Below, piece by piece: positions 25,276 through 33,525 of a DNA stretch of 64,000 nucleotides (position 1 is the stretch's first letter; the number at the start of each line of letters is the position of its first letter). The position numbers and the translations under genes were made by a program. The stretch spans positions 62,001 to 126,000 of the forward strand of contig NZ_JOGR01000013.1 in assembly GCF_000719515.1 (NCBI RefSeq), in the 5' to 3' direction. The notes under the pieces are model-generated. The model was not told the origin of the DNA. It did no database searches and saw only the letters and a list, made by a program, of their open reading frames with translations. Origin of the DNA: Glycomyces sp. NRRL B-16210 (lineage in GTDB: Bacteria; Actinomycetota; Actinomycetes; Mycobacteriales; Micromonosporaceae).

Positions 25276-26187
25276 GTGAAAGTCTGGATCGCTCACGAGG
25301 AGGGCCGCGAGCTGCTCGGGCCGCTCCCGGCAGGTGTCGAGGTCGAGGTCTACGACGGGCGGGGCGACTACCCCTCCGACCCCGCGACCGTGGACTTCTG
25401 GGTCCCGCCGTTCCTCGCCCAGTCCAAGGTCACCACGCCTCTGGCCGACATGACCGCGCTCCAGGTGATCCAGCTCCTCAGCGCCGGCGCCGAGGTCTGG
25501 GTCCCGGTGGTCCCGCCCGGCGTCGCCCTGTGCGACGCCCGCGGGGTCCACACGGCGGTGACCGCCGAGTGGACCGTCGGCGCGGTCATCGCCGCGATGC
25601 GCGGCTTCGACCGCTTCGCGCGCAAGCAGCCCCGACACGAGTGGAAGGTCGAGTGGACCACCACGATCGTCGGCAAGCGCGCCCTCGTCGTCGGCGCCGG
25701 CGACATCGGCGAGAAGGTCGCCGAGGTCCTCACCGCCCTCGGCGCCGAAGTCGAGAAGGTCGCCCGCCGCGAGCGCCTCGGCGTCCACCCGATCGAGGCG
25801 ATCGACGCGCTTCTGCCGGACTTCGACGTCGTGGTCCTCATCCTCCCGCTGACCGACGCCACGCGCGGCCTGGTGGACGCGAAGTTCCTCTCCCGCATGA
25901 AGGACGGCGCGCTCCTGGTCAACGCCGCGCGCGGCCCGATCGTCGACACCGACGCCCTTGTGGCCGAGGTCGCCTCCGGGCGCCTGCGCTGCGCGGTGGA
26001 CGTCGTGGACCCCGAGCCCCTGCCGCCGGGCCACCCGCTGTGGGACCTCGAAGGCGCGCTCATCACCCCGCACGTCGGCGCGTCGGTGGACGGCACCCTC
26101 GACCGCGCCTACGCCCCCGTAGGCCCCCAGATCCGCCGCCACGCGGCAGGAGAACCCCTCGAGAACGTAGTCGCCGACGGCTACTGA
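25276..26187 (+). CDS. D-isomer 2-hydroxyacid dehydrogenase family protein
   Basis: A 303-residue NAD(P)-dependent oxidoreductase. The nucleotide-binding motif VGAGDIG lies near 135, and catalytic residues sit in NAARGPIVD (Arg, near 220), DPEPLP (Glu) and TPHVGAS (His). It is shorter than most phosphoglycerate dehydrogenases and has no ACT domain. The substrate (glycerate, phosphoglycerate or another 2-hydroxyacid) cannot be told. The GTG start has a TACGCT box ending 7 nt upstream, giving a leaderless transcript. It is divergent from the sugar dehydrogenase. Confidence 0.87.
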   Translation: MKVWIAHEEGRELLGPLPAGVEVEVYDGRGDYPSDPATVDFWVPPFLAQSKVTTPLADMTALQVIQLLSAGAEVWVPVVPPGVALCDARGVHTAVTAEWTVGAVIAAMRGFDRFARKQPRHEWKVEWTTTIVGKRALVVGAGDIGEKVAEVLTALGAEVEKVARRERLGVHPIEAIDALLPDFDVVVLILPLTDATRGLVDAKFLSRMKDGALLVNAARGPIVDTDALVAEVASGRLRCAVDVVDPEPLPPGHPLWDLEGALITPHVGASVDGTLDRAYAPVGPQIRRHAAGEPLENVVADGY

Positions 26188-26243
26188 CCGAACCGCGCCG
26201 CTCGACCCCGCGCCCTACGATGGGATTCTCGCGAAAGGACGCC

Positions 26244-26699
26244 ATGGCGACACAGGAACCGGACCCGGAGCGCCGCCTGCCCGATCTGGGCGCGGCGCGC
26301 ACCGAACTGCCCGACGACTTCGAAGACCGGCTCGCCGAGGGCCGCGAGGCACTGGAGTTCTGGCCCCGCGACGCGATGTACGAGAACGACAAAGCGGTGC
26401 TCGACATGACCCCGAGCCGCGCCGAGGTCGAGGCCGCGAACCGCGACCTCGAAGCGGCGCAGGAACTCCTGGAGGAGATGCAGCGGGCCCGATACGAAGG
26501 CGCCGACCCCGAAGGCGTGGCGGCGCTGACGATCGACCTTTCCGGAAGCGTCGTGTCCTTGGACTTCGGGGTCGACGCTGGACGCGCGGGGAACCACGGG
26601 CTCAGCACCGCGATCACGGCGGCCTGGGGGAGTGCGACGCGGCTGCGGGCCGAGGACGCCGAGCGGCTGAACCGCGCGGCCCGAGAGATCTGGGGGTGA
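26244..26699 (+). CDS. YbaB/EbfC-like protein of a type VII locus (first)
   Basis: A 151-residue soluble protein. Central helices (ELLEEMQRARYEG) lead into a strand-rich segment (AALTIDLSGSVVSLDF) and a final helix, the pattern of YbaB/EbfC-like proteins found near ESX substrates. An acidic N-terminal extension of about 50 residues is present. The ATG at 26244 has AAAGGA upstream and is preferred over 26220. It is followed after 3 bp by a second, shorter YbaB-like gene, and both converge on a toxin/antitoxin operon. Function unknown. Confidence 0.6.
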   Translation: MATQEPDPERRLPDLGAARTELPDDFEDRLAEGREALEFWPRDAMYENDKAVLDMTPSRAEVEAANRDLEAAQELLEEMQRARYEGADPEGVAALTIDLSGSVVSLDFGVDAGRAGNHGLSTAITAAWGSATRLRAEDAERLNRAAREIWG

Positions 26700-26702
26700 G
26701 CC

Positions 26703-27008
26703 GTGTCCGATCTCGACGGTTACAGGGAGGCTCTGGCGGCCGACACCGATGCGCGCCTGCGGAGGGTCAAGGCGGTCCTCGAAGCGCACGCGGGAGCGGT
26801 CGTCGAGCACACCGCCGAGTCCGGCGTCTGCCGGGCGGAGGTGGACTTGGAGGGCAACCTCGTCTGGGTCCAGTTCCTCGTCGCGAACGTCATGCGCGAC
26901 CGCGACCGGGAGACCCTCGCCGAGGAGGTCCTCGGCGCGATCCGAGGAGCCCAGGCGAAGGCGCGGACCCGCTTCGCGGCGCTCGTGGACGAGGCCGAGC
27001 GGGCCTGA
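26703..27008 (+). CDS. YbaB/EbfC-like small protein (second)
   Basis: A 101-residue protein with helix-strand-helix organisation typical of YbaB: a long N-terminal helix, CRAEVDLEGNLVWVQF strands near 50, and a C-terminal Ala/Arg helix. The GTG start lies 3 bp after the previous stop and the stop is 4 bp from the convergent antitoxin gene. YbaB proteins bind DNA in some bacteria; the copies near type VII toxins in actinobacteria have no defined role. Confidence 0.7.
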   Translation: MSDLDGYREALAADTDARLRRVKAVLEAHAGAVVEHTAESGVCRAEVDLEGNLVWVQFLVANVMRDRDRETLAEEVLGAIRGAQAKARTRFAALVDEAERA

Positions 27009-27012
27009 CCGC

Positions 27013-27477
27013 TCAGTGCGCCGAGAGGTCGGCCGCCGCGCTCGGCGGGGCCGCCGGCGGCAGGTGGAAGGACTGCTCGCGCAGCCCGTAGAACGGGCTG
27101 CGCCGCAGCTCTTCGGGCGACCACGAGGCGAGCAGCGACGCGGTGCCGTCCGCGTCGACCGCGACCTCCCACACGGTGCACCCGTATTCGAACCCGCGCG
27201 CGATGAAGGAGCCGTCCGGGCCGAACTCGCGGCGTATGCCGTGGCGGAAGCCGTGGCGGTGCCAGGTCTCGTCCGCCAGCGTGCCGTCCGGCCGGAAGCT
27301 GCGGTCGGGTCCGTGCAGGTACCCGTCGAGGTAGGTCTGCTCGTCCAGGGCGCCGTCGGGCAGCAGGTCGAAGGCGACCCCGGTGAACCGCGCGCCGTTG
27401 TGCAGCCAGTACCCCTCGGAGTGGTACTCGAGGTCCTCCGCGGGAATCCGAAGCCGCTCTTCGGGCTGCTCTACCAT
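27013..27477 (-). CDS. YwqK-type antitoxin with MORN-like repeats
   Basis: A 154-residue protein with repeated short strand motifs (G-x-x-H/Y-G-x-x-R-x-F-x-P-D-G), for example YLHGPDRSFRPDGTL and RHGIRREFGPDGSF, as in the YwqK/MORN repeat family. YwqK-like proteins are the usual immunity partners of YwqJ deaminase toxins, and its start overlaps the end of the YwqJ-like gene (ATGGTAG). It is therefore the likely cytoplasmic antitoxin for that toxin. Confidence 0.75.
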   Translation of the reverse strand: MVEQPEERLRIPAEDLEYHSEGYWLHNGARFTGVAFDLLPDGALDEQTYLDGYLHGPDRSFRPDGTLADETWHRHGFRHGIRREFGPDGSFIARGFEYGCTVWEVAVDADGTASLLASWSPEELRRSPFYGLREQSFHLPPAAPPSAAADLSAH

Positions 27478-28520
27478 CCTCGTCCCGACCCTTCCACGCC
27501 GTTGAGCACCTGGACGCAGTTCGAGCAGCACCGGATGAAGCTGCCGGGGTTCTTGCTGTCCGTCCGGAGGTTGTCGACCATGTAATCGCCGAGCGAGGGC
27601 CGCTCGCCCCGCCGCTCCGCCGCGAGCAGCGCCTGGTTGAGGGCGTACACCTCGGCGTGGTTGCCGACCGCGCCGCGGTTCATACCGGGGTCGTAGTCCA
27701 CGCCGCGGCGCTTGGCGTCGCCGATCTGCTCGGCGAGCAGCGGATGGACCGGATTGCCGTGCTTGGGGTCGAAGTAGTCCGCCGCCCCGGGGTTGTCCCC
27801 GAAGAAGACCTCGCCGGTCTTCTTGTCCATGACCGCGCCGAGGACGGGGCCGCGCTGCTTCTTGGTCTTCTTCATGAACTCCGCGTGTTCGCGCAGCAGC
27901 TCGTCGCGGAGCCTGCCGGCGTTGTCGAGGGATTCGGTGGTCGCCCGGAGCGGGGAGACCGACGGGACCGGGAGCGAAGACTTCGCCGTCAAGGGCCGCA
28001 TGCTGTTCGTCAACTGCTGCAAGCCGGTACCGGTGATGTTGTCCTGCACCGTGACCATGGTGTTCAAGGTCCGCAGCGCGATCGTGAACGCGATCGCCCC
28101 GGCCTGGTACGCCGCCTGCACCGCCGGAGCGGCCACGCCCGCCGAGGCGATCTGCTGCATCTGCCTCGGTCCGATCACCGCCTGCGGGGCCGGCAGCACC
28201 TGGTACCCGATGTTCTGGGCGGCGCGATCGGTCGCCTCCATCGCCTTGACCGTGCCCTGCATGGCCGCGCCCCCGGACTTGAGGGCCATTGACGCGCCGC
28301 TCATCTTCAACCTGGTGGCGGCGCAGTGCCGCGACAGCTCGTCGGAGTCCCCGCGCAGGGCGTCGTAGTCGTCGCCTTTCCAGTCCGGCCGCAAACCCTC
28401 GATCTGTCCGGTGCGGTTGTCGTCGTAGTCGTCCAGCTTGCTCGACGCCGAGCTGACGCCGCCGCCGAATTCGCCGAACTCGCCGGTGCTGGAGTCGAGC
28501 GACTGCCGGTATGCGGGCAT
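27471..28520 (-). CDS. Type VII-secreted YwqJ-like deaminase toxin
   Basis: A 349-residue polymorphic toxin. The N-terminal about 110 residues are helical and carry a WXG-like DWKGDDYDAL motif (near 48), expected for ESX/type VII export. A hydrophobic middle segment (about 130-170) follows. The C-terminal domain has the deaminase zinc motifs: GNHAEVYALNQAL near 288 (His and catalytic Glu) and FIRCCSNC near 333 (CxxC). YwqJ deaminases are predicted to deaminate nucleic acids or nucleotides in competing cells. It sits between an EspC-like gene and a YwqK antitoxin. Confidence 0.82.
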   Translation of the reverse strand: MPAYRQSLDSSTGEFGEFGGGVSSASSKLDDYDDNRTGQIEGLRPDWKGDDYDALRGDSDELSRHCAATRLKMSGASMALKSGGAAMQGTVKAMEATDRAAQNIGYQVLPAPQAVIGPRQMQQIASAGVAAPAVQAAYQAGAIAFTIALRTLNTMVTVQDNITGTGLQQLTNSMRPLTAKSSLPVPSVSPLRATTESLDNAGRLRDELLREHAEFMKKTKKQRGPVLGAVMDKKTGEVFFGDNPGAADYFDPKHGNPVHPLLAEQIGDAKRRGVDYDPGMNRGAVGNHAEVYALNQALLAAERRGERPSLGDYMVDNLRTDSKNPGSFIRCCSNCVQVLNGVEGSGRGW

Positions 28521-28529
28521 CCAGGCCTC

Positions 28530-28841
28530 CTAGTCGAGTTCCCGGCCTATGTCGTCGAAGGACCGCGCGATCTCCTGGTCGCAGTCCTCCCACGCGTCGG
28601 CCGAGTCCTTCATGTGCTTGCCCTCGTCGAGCACCCGCTTCTCCAGCCGGTCGGCGAGCGAACCGAACTGCTCCGCGAAGGTCTTGCAGGCCATGCCGGT
28701 GCGAAAGCCCGTGTTCTGCGACCGGGCCTCGGTGGCGCCGGTGTCGGTGTCCGCCGCGACCGGCCGCAACTGCGTCGCCTGCTCGCGGACGGCGTCGCCA
28801 GCACCGCGTATCCGGGCGGGGTCGGCGTAGACCTGCGACAT
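28530..28841 (-). CDS. EspC/WXG100-like secretion-associated protein
   Basis: A 103-residue all-helical protein resembling ESX-1 secretion-associated EspC proteins, with GFRTGMACKTFAEQFGSL and a C-terminal GKHMKDSADAW..CDQEIA helix. EspC-like proteins are small partners or chaperones for exported ESX effectors. It is the first gene of the minus-strand operon and its stop lies 9 bp before the toxin start. No type VII secretion machinery is encoded in the window, so export would use components elsewhere. Confidence 0.75.
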   Translation of the reverse strand: MSQVYADPARIRGAGDAVREQATQLRPVAADTDTGATEARSQNTGFRTGMACKTFAEQFGSLADRLEKRVLDEGKHMKDSADAWEDCDQEIARSFDDIGRELD

Positions 28842-28948
28842 GGTGCTCCTCGGGGTGGGTTCGGAGCCGATTCTACCGAAAAGCCGCGATCCCCACCGTC
28901 CCCGAAAGGCGCCTTCGACGGGTGGTCCGGGTTGGGCGGCTTGGACTC

Positions 28949-29413
28949 TCAGTCGGCGGTGCGCAGTTCTTGGCCGCCTATGCGCAGGACCTGGGGGAGG
29001 TTCTCGGGCTTGAGCGGGTCGAGGCGGACCTGGGACTGGTCGTCCAATATCGCCGCGACGCCTTCATCCCCGGTCGCGAAGCCGTCGATGCGCTCCCAGG
29101 CGATCATCCTCTTGGAGAACAGCCCCCGCACGGCGATGCCCTCGGCGGTCACGTCGATCCCCGAACGCCACGCCCACATCGAGATCCCGAACGGCGCCAG
29201 GAGCAGCAGCACGCCCAGCACGGCTGAGAACGCGCCCCAGACCGGCCGCTCCACGATGAGCGCCAGCGACAACGGGCCCAACGTCAGCCAGGCGACGAAG
29301 GCCGCGCCGGTGATCGCCGCCGAGCGGCGCACCCGCAGCCGCCGTCCCCGCGGACGCGCGGGCGCCTCCGCGGCGTCGCTCCGGTCCGGTCCTGGGGCGT
29401 CAGTGCTCGTCAT
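28949..29413 (-). CDS. Membrane protein with PH-like C-terminal domain
   Basis: A 154-residue protein: an Arg/Pro-rich N-terminus, two adjacent membrane helices (about 35-80), and a soluble bacterial PH-like domain in which GIAVRGLFSKRMIAWERIDGF marks the first strands. The start is taken at ATG 29413, although an open frame extends upstream without plausible signals. Small PH proteins of this kind are common in actinobacteria and have no firm function. Confidence 0.65.
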   Translation of the reverse strand: MTSTDAPGPDRSDAAEAPARPRGRRLRVRRSAAITGAAFVAWLTLGPLSLALIVERPVWGAFSAVLGVLLLLAPFGISMWAWRSGIDVTAEGIAVRGLFSKRMIAWERIDGFATGDEGVAAILDDQSQVRLDPLKPENLPQVLRIGGQELRTAD

Positions 29414-29537
29414 GGCACCAGCCTGACACACCCGGGCGCGCGGGCCGCAACGCGTCCGGTCCGGTTTCTGTCGGATTGTCGCTTGACGGGCGGGCCCAGC
29501 GTGGCACGATCGGCTCATCGGCGCCGCAACGAGCCTG

Positions 29538-30053
29538 ATGGGGGTGGCCGTGGCCGTTAAGATCACATTCCGTCCGACGACGCGTCAAGTGATCGGCCGC
29601 GCCCTCTTCCTCGCCGTCCTCGCCGTCGCGGTCGCCCTCGTGCCGGCCGTCCTCTACATGCTCGTCGTCGGCCACTGGTACCGCCTGACGCTCCTGGGGC
29701 TCTTCCTCATCGCCGCGGTCGTCGCGTTCGCCGTCGCCCACGCCGGGGCCCGCAGGCACGGGGTCGTGCTCGACGAGCGCGGGATGCACCCGCTGGAGTC
29801 GCGGCCCGAGGCCCGGCCCGACCGCTACGCGGCCTGGACCGAGATCGCCGACATCCGGGCCGAGCGGCGCGCGGGCCGGACCGTCCCGGTCGTCTACCTC
29901 AACGATCCCGCACAGCGCCCCTGGCGCCTGCGCGCCCCCTACTCCGGCCGCGCGCTCTCGGCCGACGCCTCCCTGGACGAGAAGATCTTCGTCATGCGCA
30001 GTCTCTGGGAGGGCTATCGGCGCGGTCTGCCGCCGGGCCGCGAGCGGCCTTAG
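29538..30053 (+). CDS. Two-helix membrane protein with PH-like domain
   Basis: A 171-residue protein with two hydrophobic helices (about 20-45 and 48-68), then a strand-rich domain with VVLDERGMHPL and YAAWTEIADIRAE, reminiscent of bacterial PH domains. It is divergent from the preceding gene of similar architecture, possibly an old pair. The start is uncertain: ATG 29538, or GTG 29550 preceded by GGGGGTG. Function unknown. Confidence 0.6.
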   Translation: MGVAVAVKITFRPTTRQVIGRALFLAVLAVAVALVPAVLYMLVVGHWYRLTLLGLFLIAAVVAFAVAHAGARRHGVVLDERGMHPLESRPEARPDRYAAWTEIADIRAERRAGRTVPVVYLNDPAQRPWRLRAPYSGRALSADASLDEKIFVMRSLWEGYRRGLPPGRERP

Positions 30054-30129
30054 AACCCGCCTCCTGGGCATCGACCGACGTCACTGCCGATTCCCTTCCG
30101 GACTCGCCCGATCGAATGCCGCACGGGCC

Positions 30130-30140
30130 CGAAACTTTCG
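30130..30140 (+). promoter_or_regulatory. Operator-like dyad 1 upstream of the oligosaccharide ABC operon
   Basis: A perfect dyad, CGAAACTTTCG, about 310 bp before the binding-protein gene, overlapping TTTCGAAA (30136-30143). GAAA-N-TTTC dyads are known upstream of streptomycete xylanase genes as sites for LacI-type repressors. Regulator not encoded here. Confidence 0.45.
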
Positions 30141-30258
30141 AAACTGTTCACAGATCCTCGTGTGGAATGCGATTGCCATTCGTGACCCGATCGTGACCTC
30201 TGTGGCGACTCACCAGCCTTGACGCTGTTTTGGTGTTGCCGTAGTCTCACCGCTATTA

Positions 30259-30272
30259 CCGAAAGTTTTCGG
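30259..30272 (+). promoter_or_regulatory. Operator-like dyad 2 upstream of the oligosaccharide ABC operon
   Basis: CCGAAA-GT-TTTCGG has perfect 6-bp arms. Further related half-sites follow: TTCCGGAA at 30278-30285 and TTTTCGGAAC near 30297. The 400 bp from 30054 to 30449 contains no gene and holds this cluster, consistent with a regulated promoter region. Confidence 0.5.
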
Positions 30273-30449
30273 ATAAGTTCCGGAAACAGATCAACATTTT
30301 CGGAACCCGGCGCGGTCGTGCAGGACCCCGCCGAACCCCCCAAGGCAATGCTTGCGGGCCATACCTGGGAACACGTTTGACAACGCTTGCGAGCCACACA
30401 TCTGCATGACGGCCACCCGGCCGTGCGACCACGGAAGGAGCGCTCACCG

Positions 30450-32507
30450 ATGAGCACTCAACAGCCCCGACCCGACAACGTCGTACCCGACGTGAAGCGC
30501 CGCGAAGGCCCCGCGTTCTCCTGGGATCCGGCCCTCAGCCGCCGCGGCCTCGTCCTCTCCGGCGGCGCGGCAGTCACCGCCGCCGCGGCCGGATGCAGCT
30601 TCTTCTCCACCGACAGCGACGCCGACGGCGGCAGCGGCGGCGACAAGGGCCCCGAGGCCCCGATGCTCGCCGAGCGCGTCGAGGCCGGCGAACTCCCGCC
30701 GGTCGCCGAGCGCCTTCCCAAGGAGCCCATCGTCATCCAGGCCGCCGAGTCCATCGGCCAGTACGGCGGCACCTGGAACACCGCGATCACCGGCGCCTCC
30801 GACGGCCCGTGGCTGTGGCGCACCCTCGCGTACGAGCCGCTGCTCAAGCGCACCCGCGACTGGCAGTCCGCCGAGCTCAACCTCGCCTCGGCCTTCGAGG
30901 CCAACGAGGACGCCTCGGAGTTCACCATCACCCTCCGCGAAGGCGTCCGCTGGTCCGACGGCGAGCCGCTGACGACCAAGGACGTCGAGTTCGCCTACCA
31001 CGACGTCAACCTCAACACCGACCTCACCCAGGGCGTCCCGCCCGAGCTCCTCGGCCCCGACGGCGAGCCGGGCGAGCTGGAGATCGTCGACGACTACACC
31101 TTCGTCTTCCGCTTCAACGGCCCCAAGCCGCTGTTCGAAGAGGACATGTCCCGCGGCACCGCCGGGCAGCGCTTCACCTTCTACCCGCGCCACTACCTCG
31201 AGCAGTTCCACGTGGACTACAACGAGAACGCCGACCAGGAGGCCCTCGACGAGGGCTTCGACGGCTGGGCCGCGCGCTTCACCTCCCTGGGCAACCTCTG
31301 GAACTTCCTGTGGGAGAACCCGGACCTGCCGACGCTGCTGGCCTGGACCTGCAAGAAGCCGGTCTCGGACGCCGACCACGCCCTCTTCGAGCGCAACCCC
31401 TACTACTTCAAGGTGGACGAGGAAGGCAGCCAGCTTCCTTACATCGACGAGGTCCGCTACAACATCATCGCCGACGTCGAGACGATGTTCGCCCACGCGA
31501 TCAACGGCGACTACCACTTCCACTCGCGCCACTTCAACGACAACGCGCACCGCGCGGACGCGGTCGAGAACGAGGAGTCCGGCGGCTACACCGTCCTCGA
31601 ACTGGAGTCGACCTACTCCAGCGACATGAACATCGCGTTCAACTTCAACCACGCCGACCCGGCGCTGCGCGCGATCATCAAGGACAAGCAGTTCCGCATC
31701 GCGCTCTCCCACGCGATCGACCGCCAGGAGCTCATCGACGTCCTGTGGAGCCGCCAGGGCGAGGCCTCCCAGCCCGCGCCGCTGCCCGAGTCGCGCTTCT
31801 ACGACGAGGAGTTCTCCACCCAGTACACCGAGTTCGACACCGACCTCGCCAACCAGATCCTCGACGACGCCGGCTACGCGCTCGGCTCGAACGGGGTCCG
31901 CGCCGCCTCCGACGGCACGCCCCTCGAGTTCACCGTCTCGATCGCCGACGACTCCCTGCTCGGGACCACCTGGATCGACGCGATGGACATGATCAAGGAC
32001 ACCTGGGCCGCGGTCGGGGTGACCCTCCACATCAACGGCCAGCCGCGCGAGAACTGGCAGGCCGGGATCGACGAGAACGAGTACGACCTGACGGTGTGGA
32101 CCGGCGACGGCGGCAACATCGACGAGACCATCGCGGTCATGTGGTACATGGCCGGCGGTCCTTCGGGCGGCGCCTACTGGGCCCGCCAGTGGTCGGCGCA
32201 CTACACCCTCCAGGGCGCGCAGGACGAGGACATGGTGGAGGCGCCGATCGCCCCGGTCGCCGCGCAGCACGACCTGTACGACCAGTTCCTGGGCGAGCCC
32301 GACGAGGCCGCCCGCGACGACATCTTCCGCGAGATCCTCGCCATCGCCAAGGAGGAGTTCTGGGCCATCGGCACCGTCCGCGGCCCGGCTCCGTGGGCGA
32401 TCCAGTCCAACAGCCTCCACAACGTCGGCGGCACGATGCCGGAGAACCCGACCTACGGCACGCCCTGCCCGGCCAAGCCCGAGCAGTGGTACATCGACCA
32501 GGAATAG
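30450..32507 (+). CDS. ABC transporter substrate-binding lipoprotein, family 5
   Basis: A 685-residue SBP_bac_5 protein, larger than classical OppA. The N-terminus has a twin-arginine motif (SRRGLVLSGG) followed by a lipobox ending AAGC, so it is probably a Tat-exported lipoprotein. Family features include YEPLLKRT near 125, FTITLREGVRWSDGEPLTT near 160 and a C-terminal GTMPENPTYGT. Although called peptide-binding, several family 5 proteins bind oligosaccharides, and the linked GH42 enzyme and xylanase-type operators favour a plant-derived oligosaccharide. ATG 30450 follows GAAGGAG. Confidence 0.87.
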   Translation: MSTQQPRPDNVVPDVKRREGPAFSWDPALSRRGLVLSGGAAVTAAAAGCSFFSTDSDADGGSGGDKGPEAPMLAERVEAGELPPVAERLPKEPIVIQAAESIGQYGGTWNTAITGASDGPWLWRTLAYEPLLKRTRDWQSAELNLASAFEANEDASEFTITLREGVRWSDGEPLTTKDVEFAYHDVNLNTDLTQGVPPELLGPDGEPGELEIVDDYTFVFRFNGPKPLFEEDMSRGTAGQRFTFYPRHYLEQFHVDYNENADQEALDEGFDGWAARFTSLGNLWNFLWENPDLPTLLAWTCKKPVSDADHALFERNPYYFKVDEEGSQLPYIDEVRYNIIADVETMFAHAINGDYHFHSRHFNDNAHRADAVENEESGGYTVLELESTYSSDMNIAFNFNHADPALRAIIKDKQFRIALSHAIDRQELIDVLWSRQGEASQPAPLPESRFYDEEFSTQYTEFDTDLANQILDDAGYALGSNGVRAASDGTPLEFTVSIADDSLLGTTWIDAMDMIKDTWAAVGVTLHINGQPRENWQAGIDENEYDLTVWTGDGGNIDETIAVMWYMAGGPSGGAYWARQWSAHYTLQGAQDEDMVEAPIAPVAAQHDLYDQFLGEPDEAARDDIFREILAIAKEEFWAIGTVRGPAPWAIQSNSLHNVGGTMPENPTYGTPCPAKPEQWYIDQE

Positions 32508-32522
32508 GCTGAGGAAGCGACA

Positions 32523-33518
32523 GTGGTGAAATACCTGGGTCGCCGTGCGTTCTACATGGCGGCGACATTGCTGGCGATCTCTCTGGTGGTCTTCGTGATC
32601 ATCAGTCTGCCCCCCGGCGACTTCGTGACGGCGCTGCGCGCCAAGTACTCGGTGATGGGTCAGGGTCTGACCGAAGCCGACGTGCAGGCGCTCCGGGTCC
32701 GGTACGGCCTGGACGGAAACCTCCTCCAGCAGTACTGGAACTGGATCACGCGGATCGTCTTCCACGGCGACCTGGGCATGTCTTTCGAGCACTCCAAGCC
32801 GGTGGCCGACGTGATCGGCCCCCGGCTCGGGGCCACGCTCGGCATCTCGGTGATCACGCTGTTCGTCAGCTGGGGCATCGCCTTCCCGATCGGCGTGTAC
32901 TCGGCGGTCAAGCAGCACTCGATCGGCGACTACGCCGCGACCACCATCGGCTTCCTCGGCCTGGCGGTCCCCAACTTCCTCATCGCGCTGATCTTCATCT
33001 ACTTCAGCGTGACCTGGTTCGGCTCGGTCCCCTCGGGCCTGTGCTCACCGGAGTGGTGCGACGCCTCCTGGAACCTCGGGAAGCTCCTGGACCTGCTCGG
33101 CCACCTGTGGATCCCGATGGTCGTCATCGGCACCGCCGGCGTCGCCGGCCTGGTGCGCATCATCCGCAACAACCTGCTCGACGAGCTGCGCCGGCCCTAC
33201 GTCACCGCCGCCCGCGCCCGCGGCGTCCCCGAAGGGCGCCTGCTGCGCCGCTACCCGCTGCGCGTGGCGCTCAACCCGTTCTTCTCCACGATCGGGTGGG
33301 TGCTGCCGCTGCTGCTCGTCGGCGACATCGTCGTCGGCCAGATCCTGAGCCTGCCGACGCTCGGCCCGATCCTGCTGGCGGCGCTCAAGGCCCAGGACAT
33401 GTACCTGGCCGGCTCGATCATCATGGTCCTCAGCGTCGTGACCGTCGTCGGCACGCTGATCTCGGACCTGCTGCTCGGCTGGCTCGACCCCCGCATCCGA
33501 CTCGGACACCAGAAGTGA
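32523..33518 (+). CDS. ABC importer permease, DppB/OppB type
   Basis: A 331-residue permease with six predicted helices and the EAA-like loop TAARARGVPEGRLLRRYPLR near 230, which contacts the ATPases. The N-terminal helix and the MGQGLTEADVQALRVRYGLDG segment are typical. GTG 32523 follows a GAGGAAG site, 15 bp after the binding protein. It forms the membrane channel together with the next gene. Confidence 0.92.
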   Translation: MVKYLGRRAFYMAATLLAISLVVFVIISLPPGDFVTALRAKYSVMGQGLTEADVQALRVRYGLDGNLLQQYWNWITRIVFHGDLGMSFEHSKPVADVIGPRLGATLGISVITLFVSWGIAFPIGVYSAVKQHSIGDYAATTIGFLGLAVPNFLIALIFIYFSVTWFGSVPSGLCSPEWCDASWNLGKLLDLLGHLWIPMVVIGTAGVAGLVRIIRNNLLDELRRPYVTAARARGVPEGRLLRRYPLRVALNPFFSTIGWVLPLLLVGDIVVGQILSLPTLGPILLAALKAQDMYLAGSIIMVLSVVTVVGTLISDLLLGWLDPRIRLGHQK

Positions 33519-33525
33519 GCGGACG

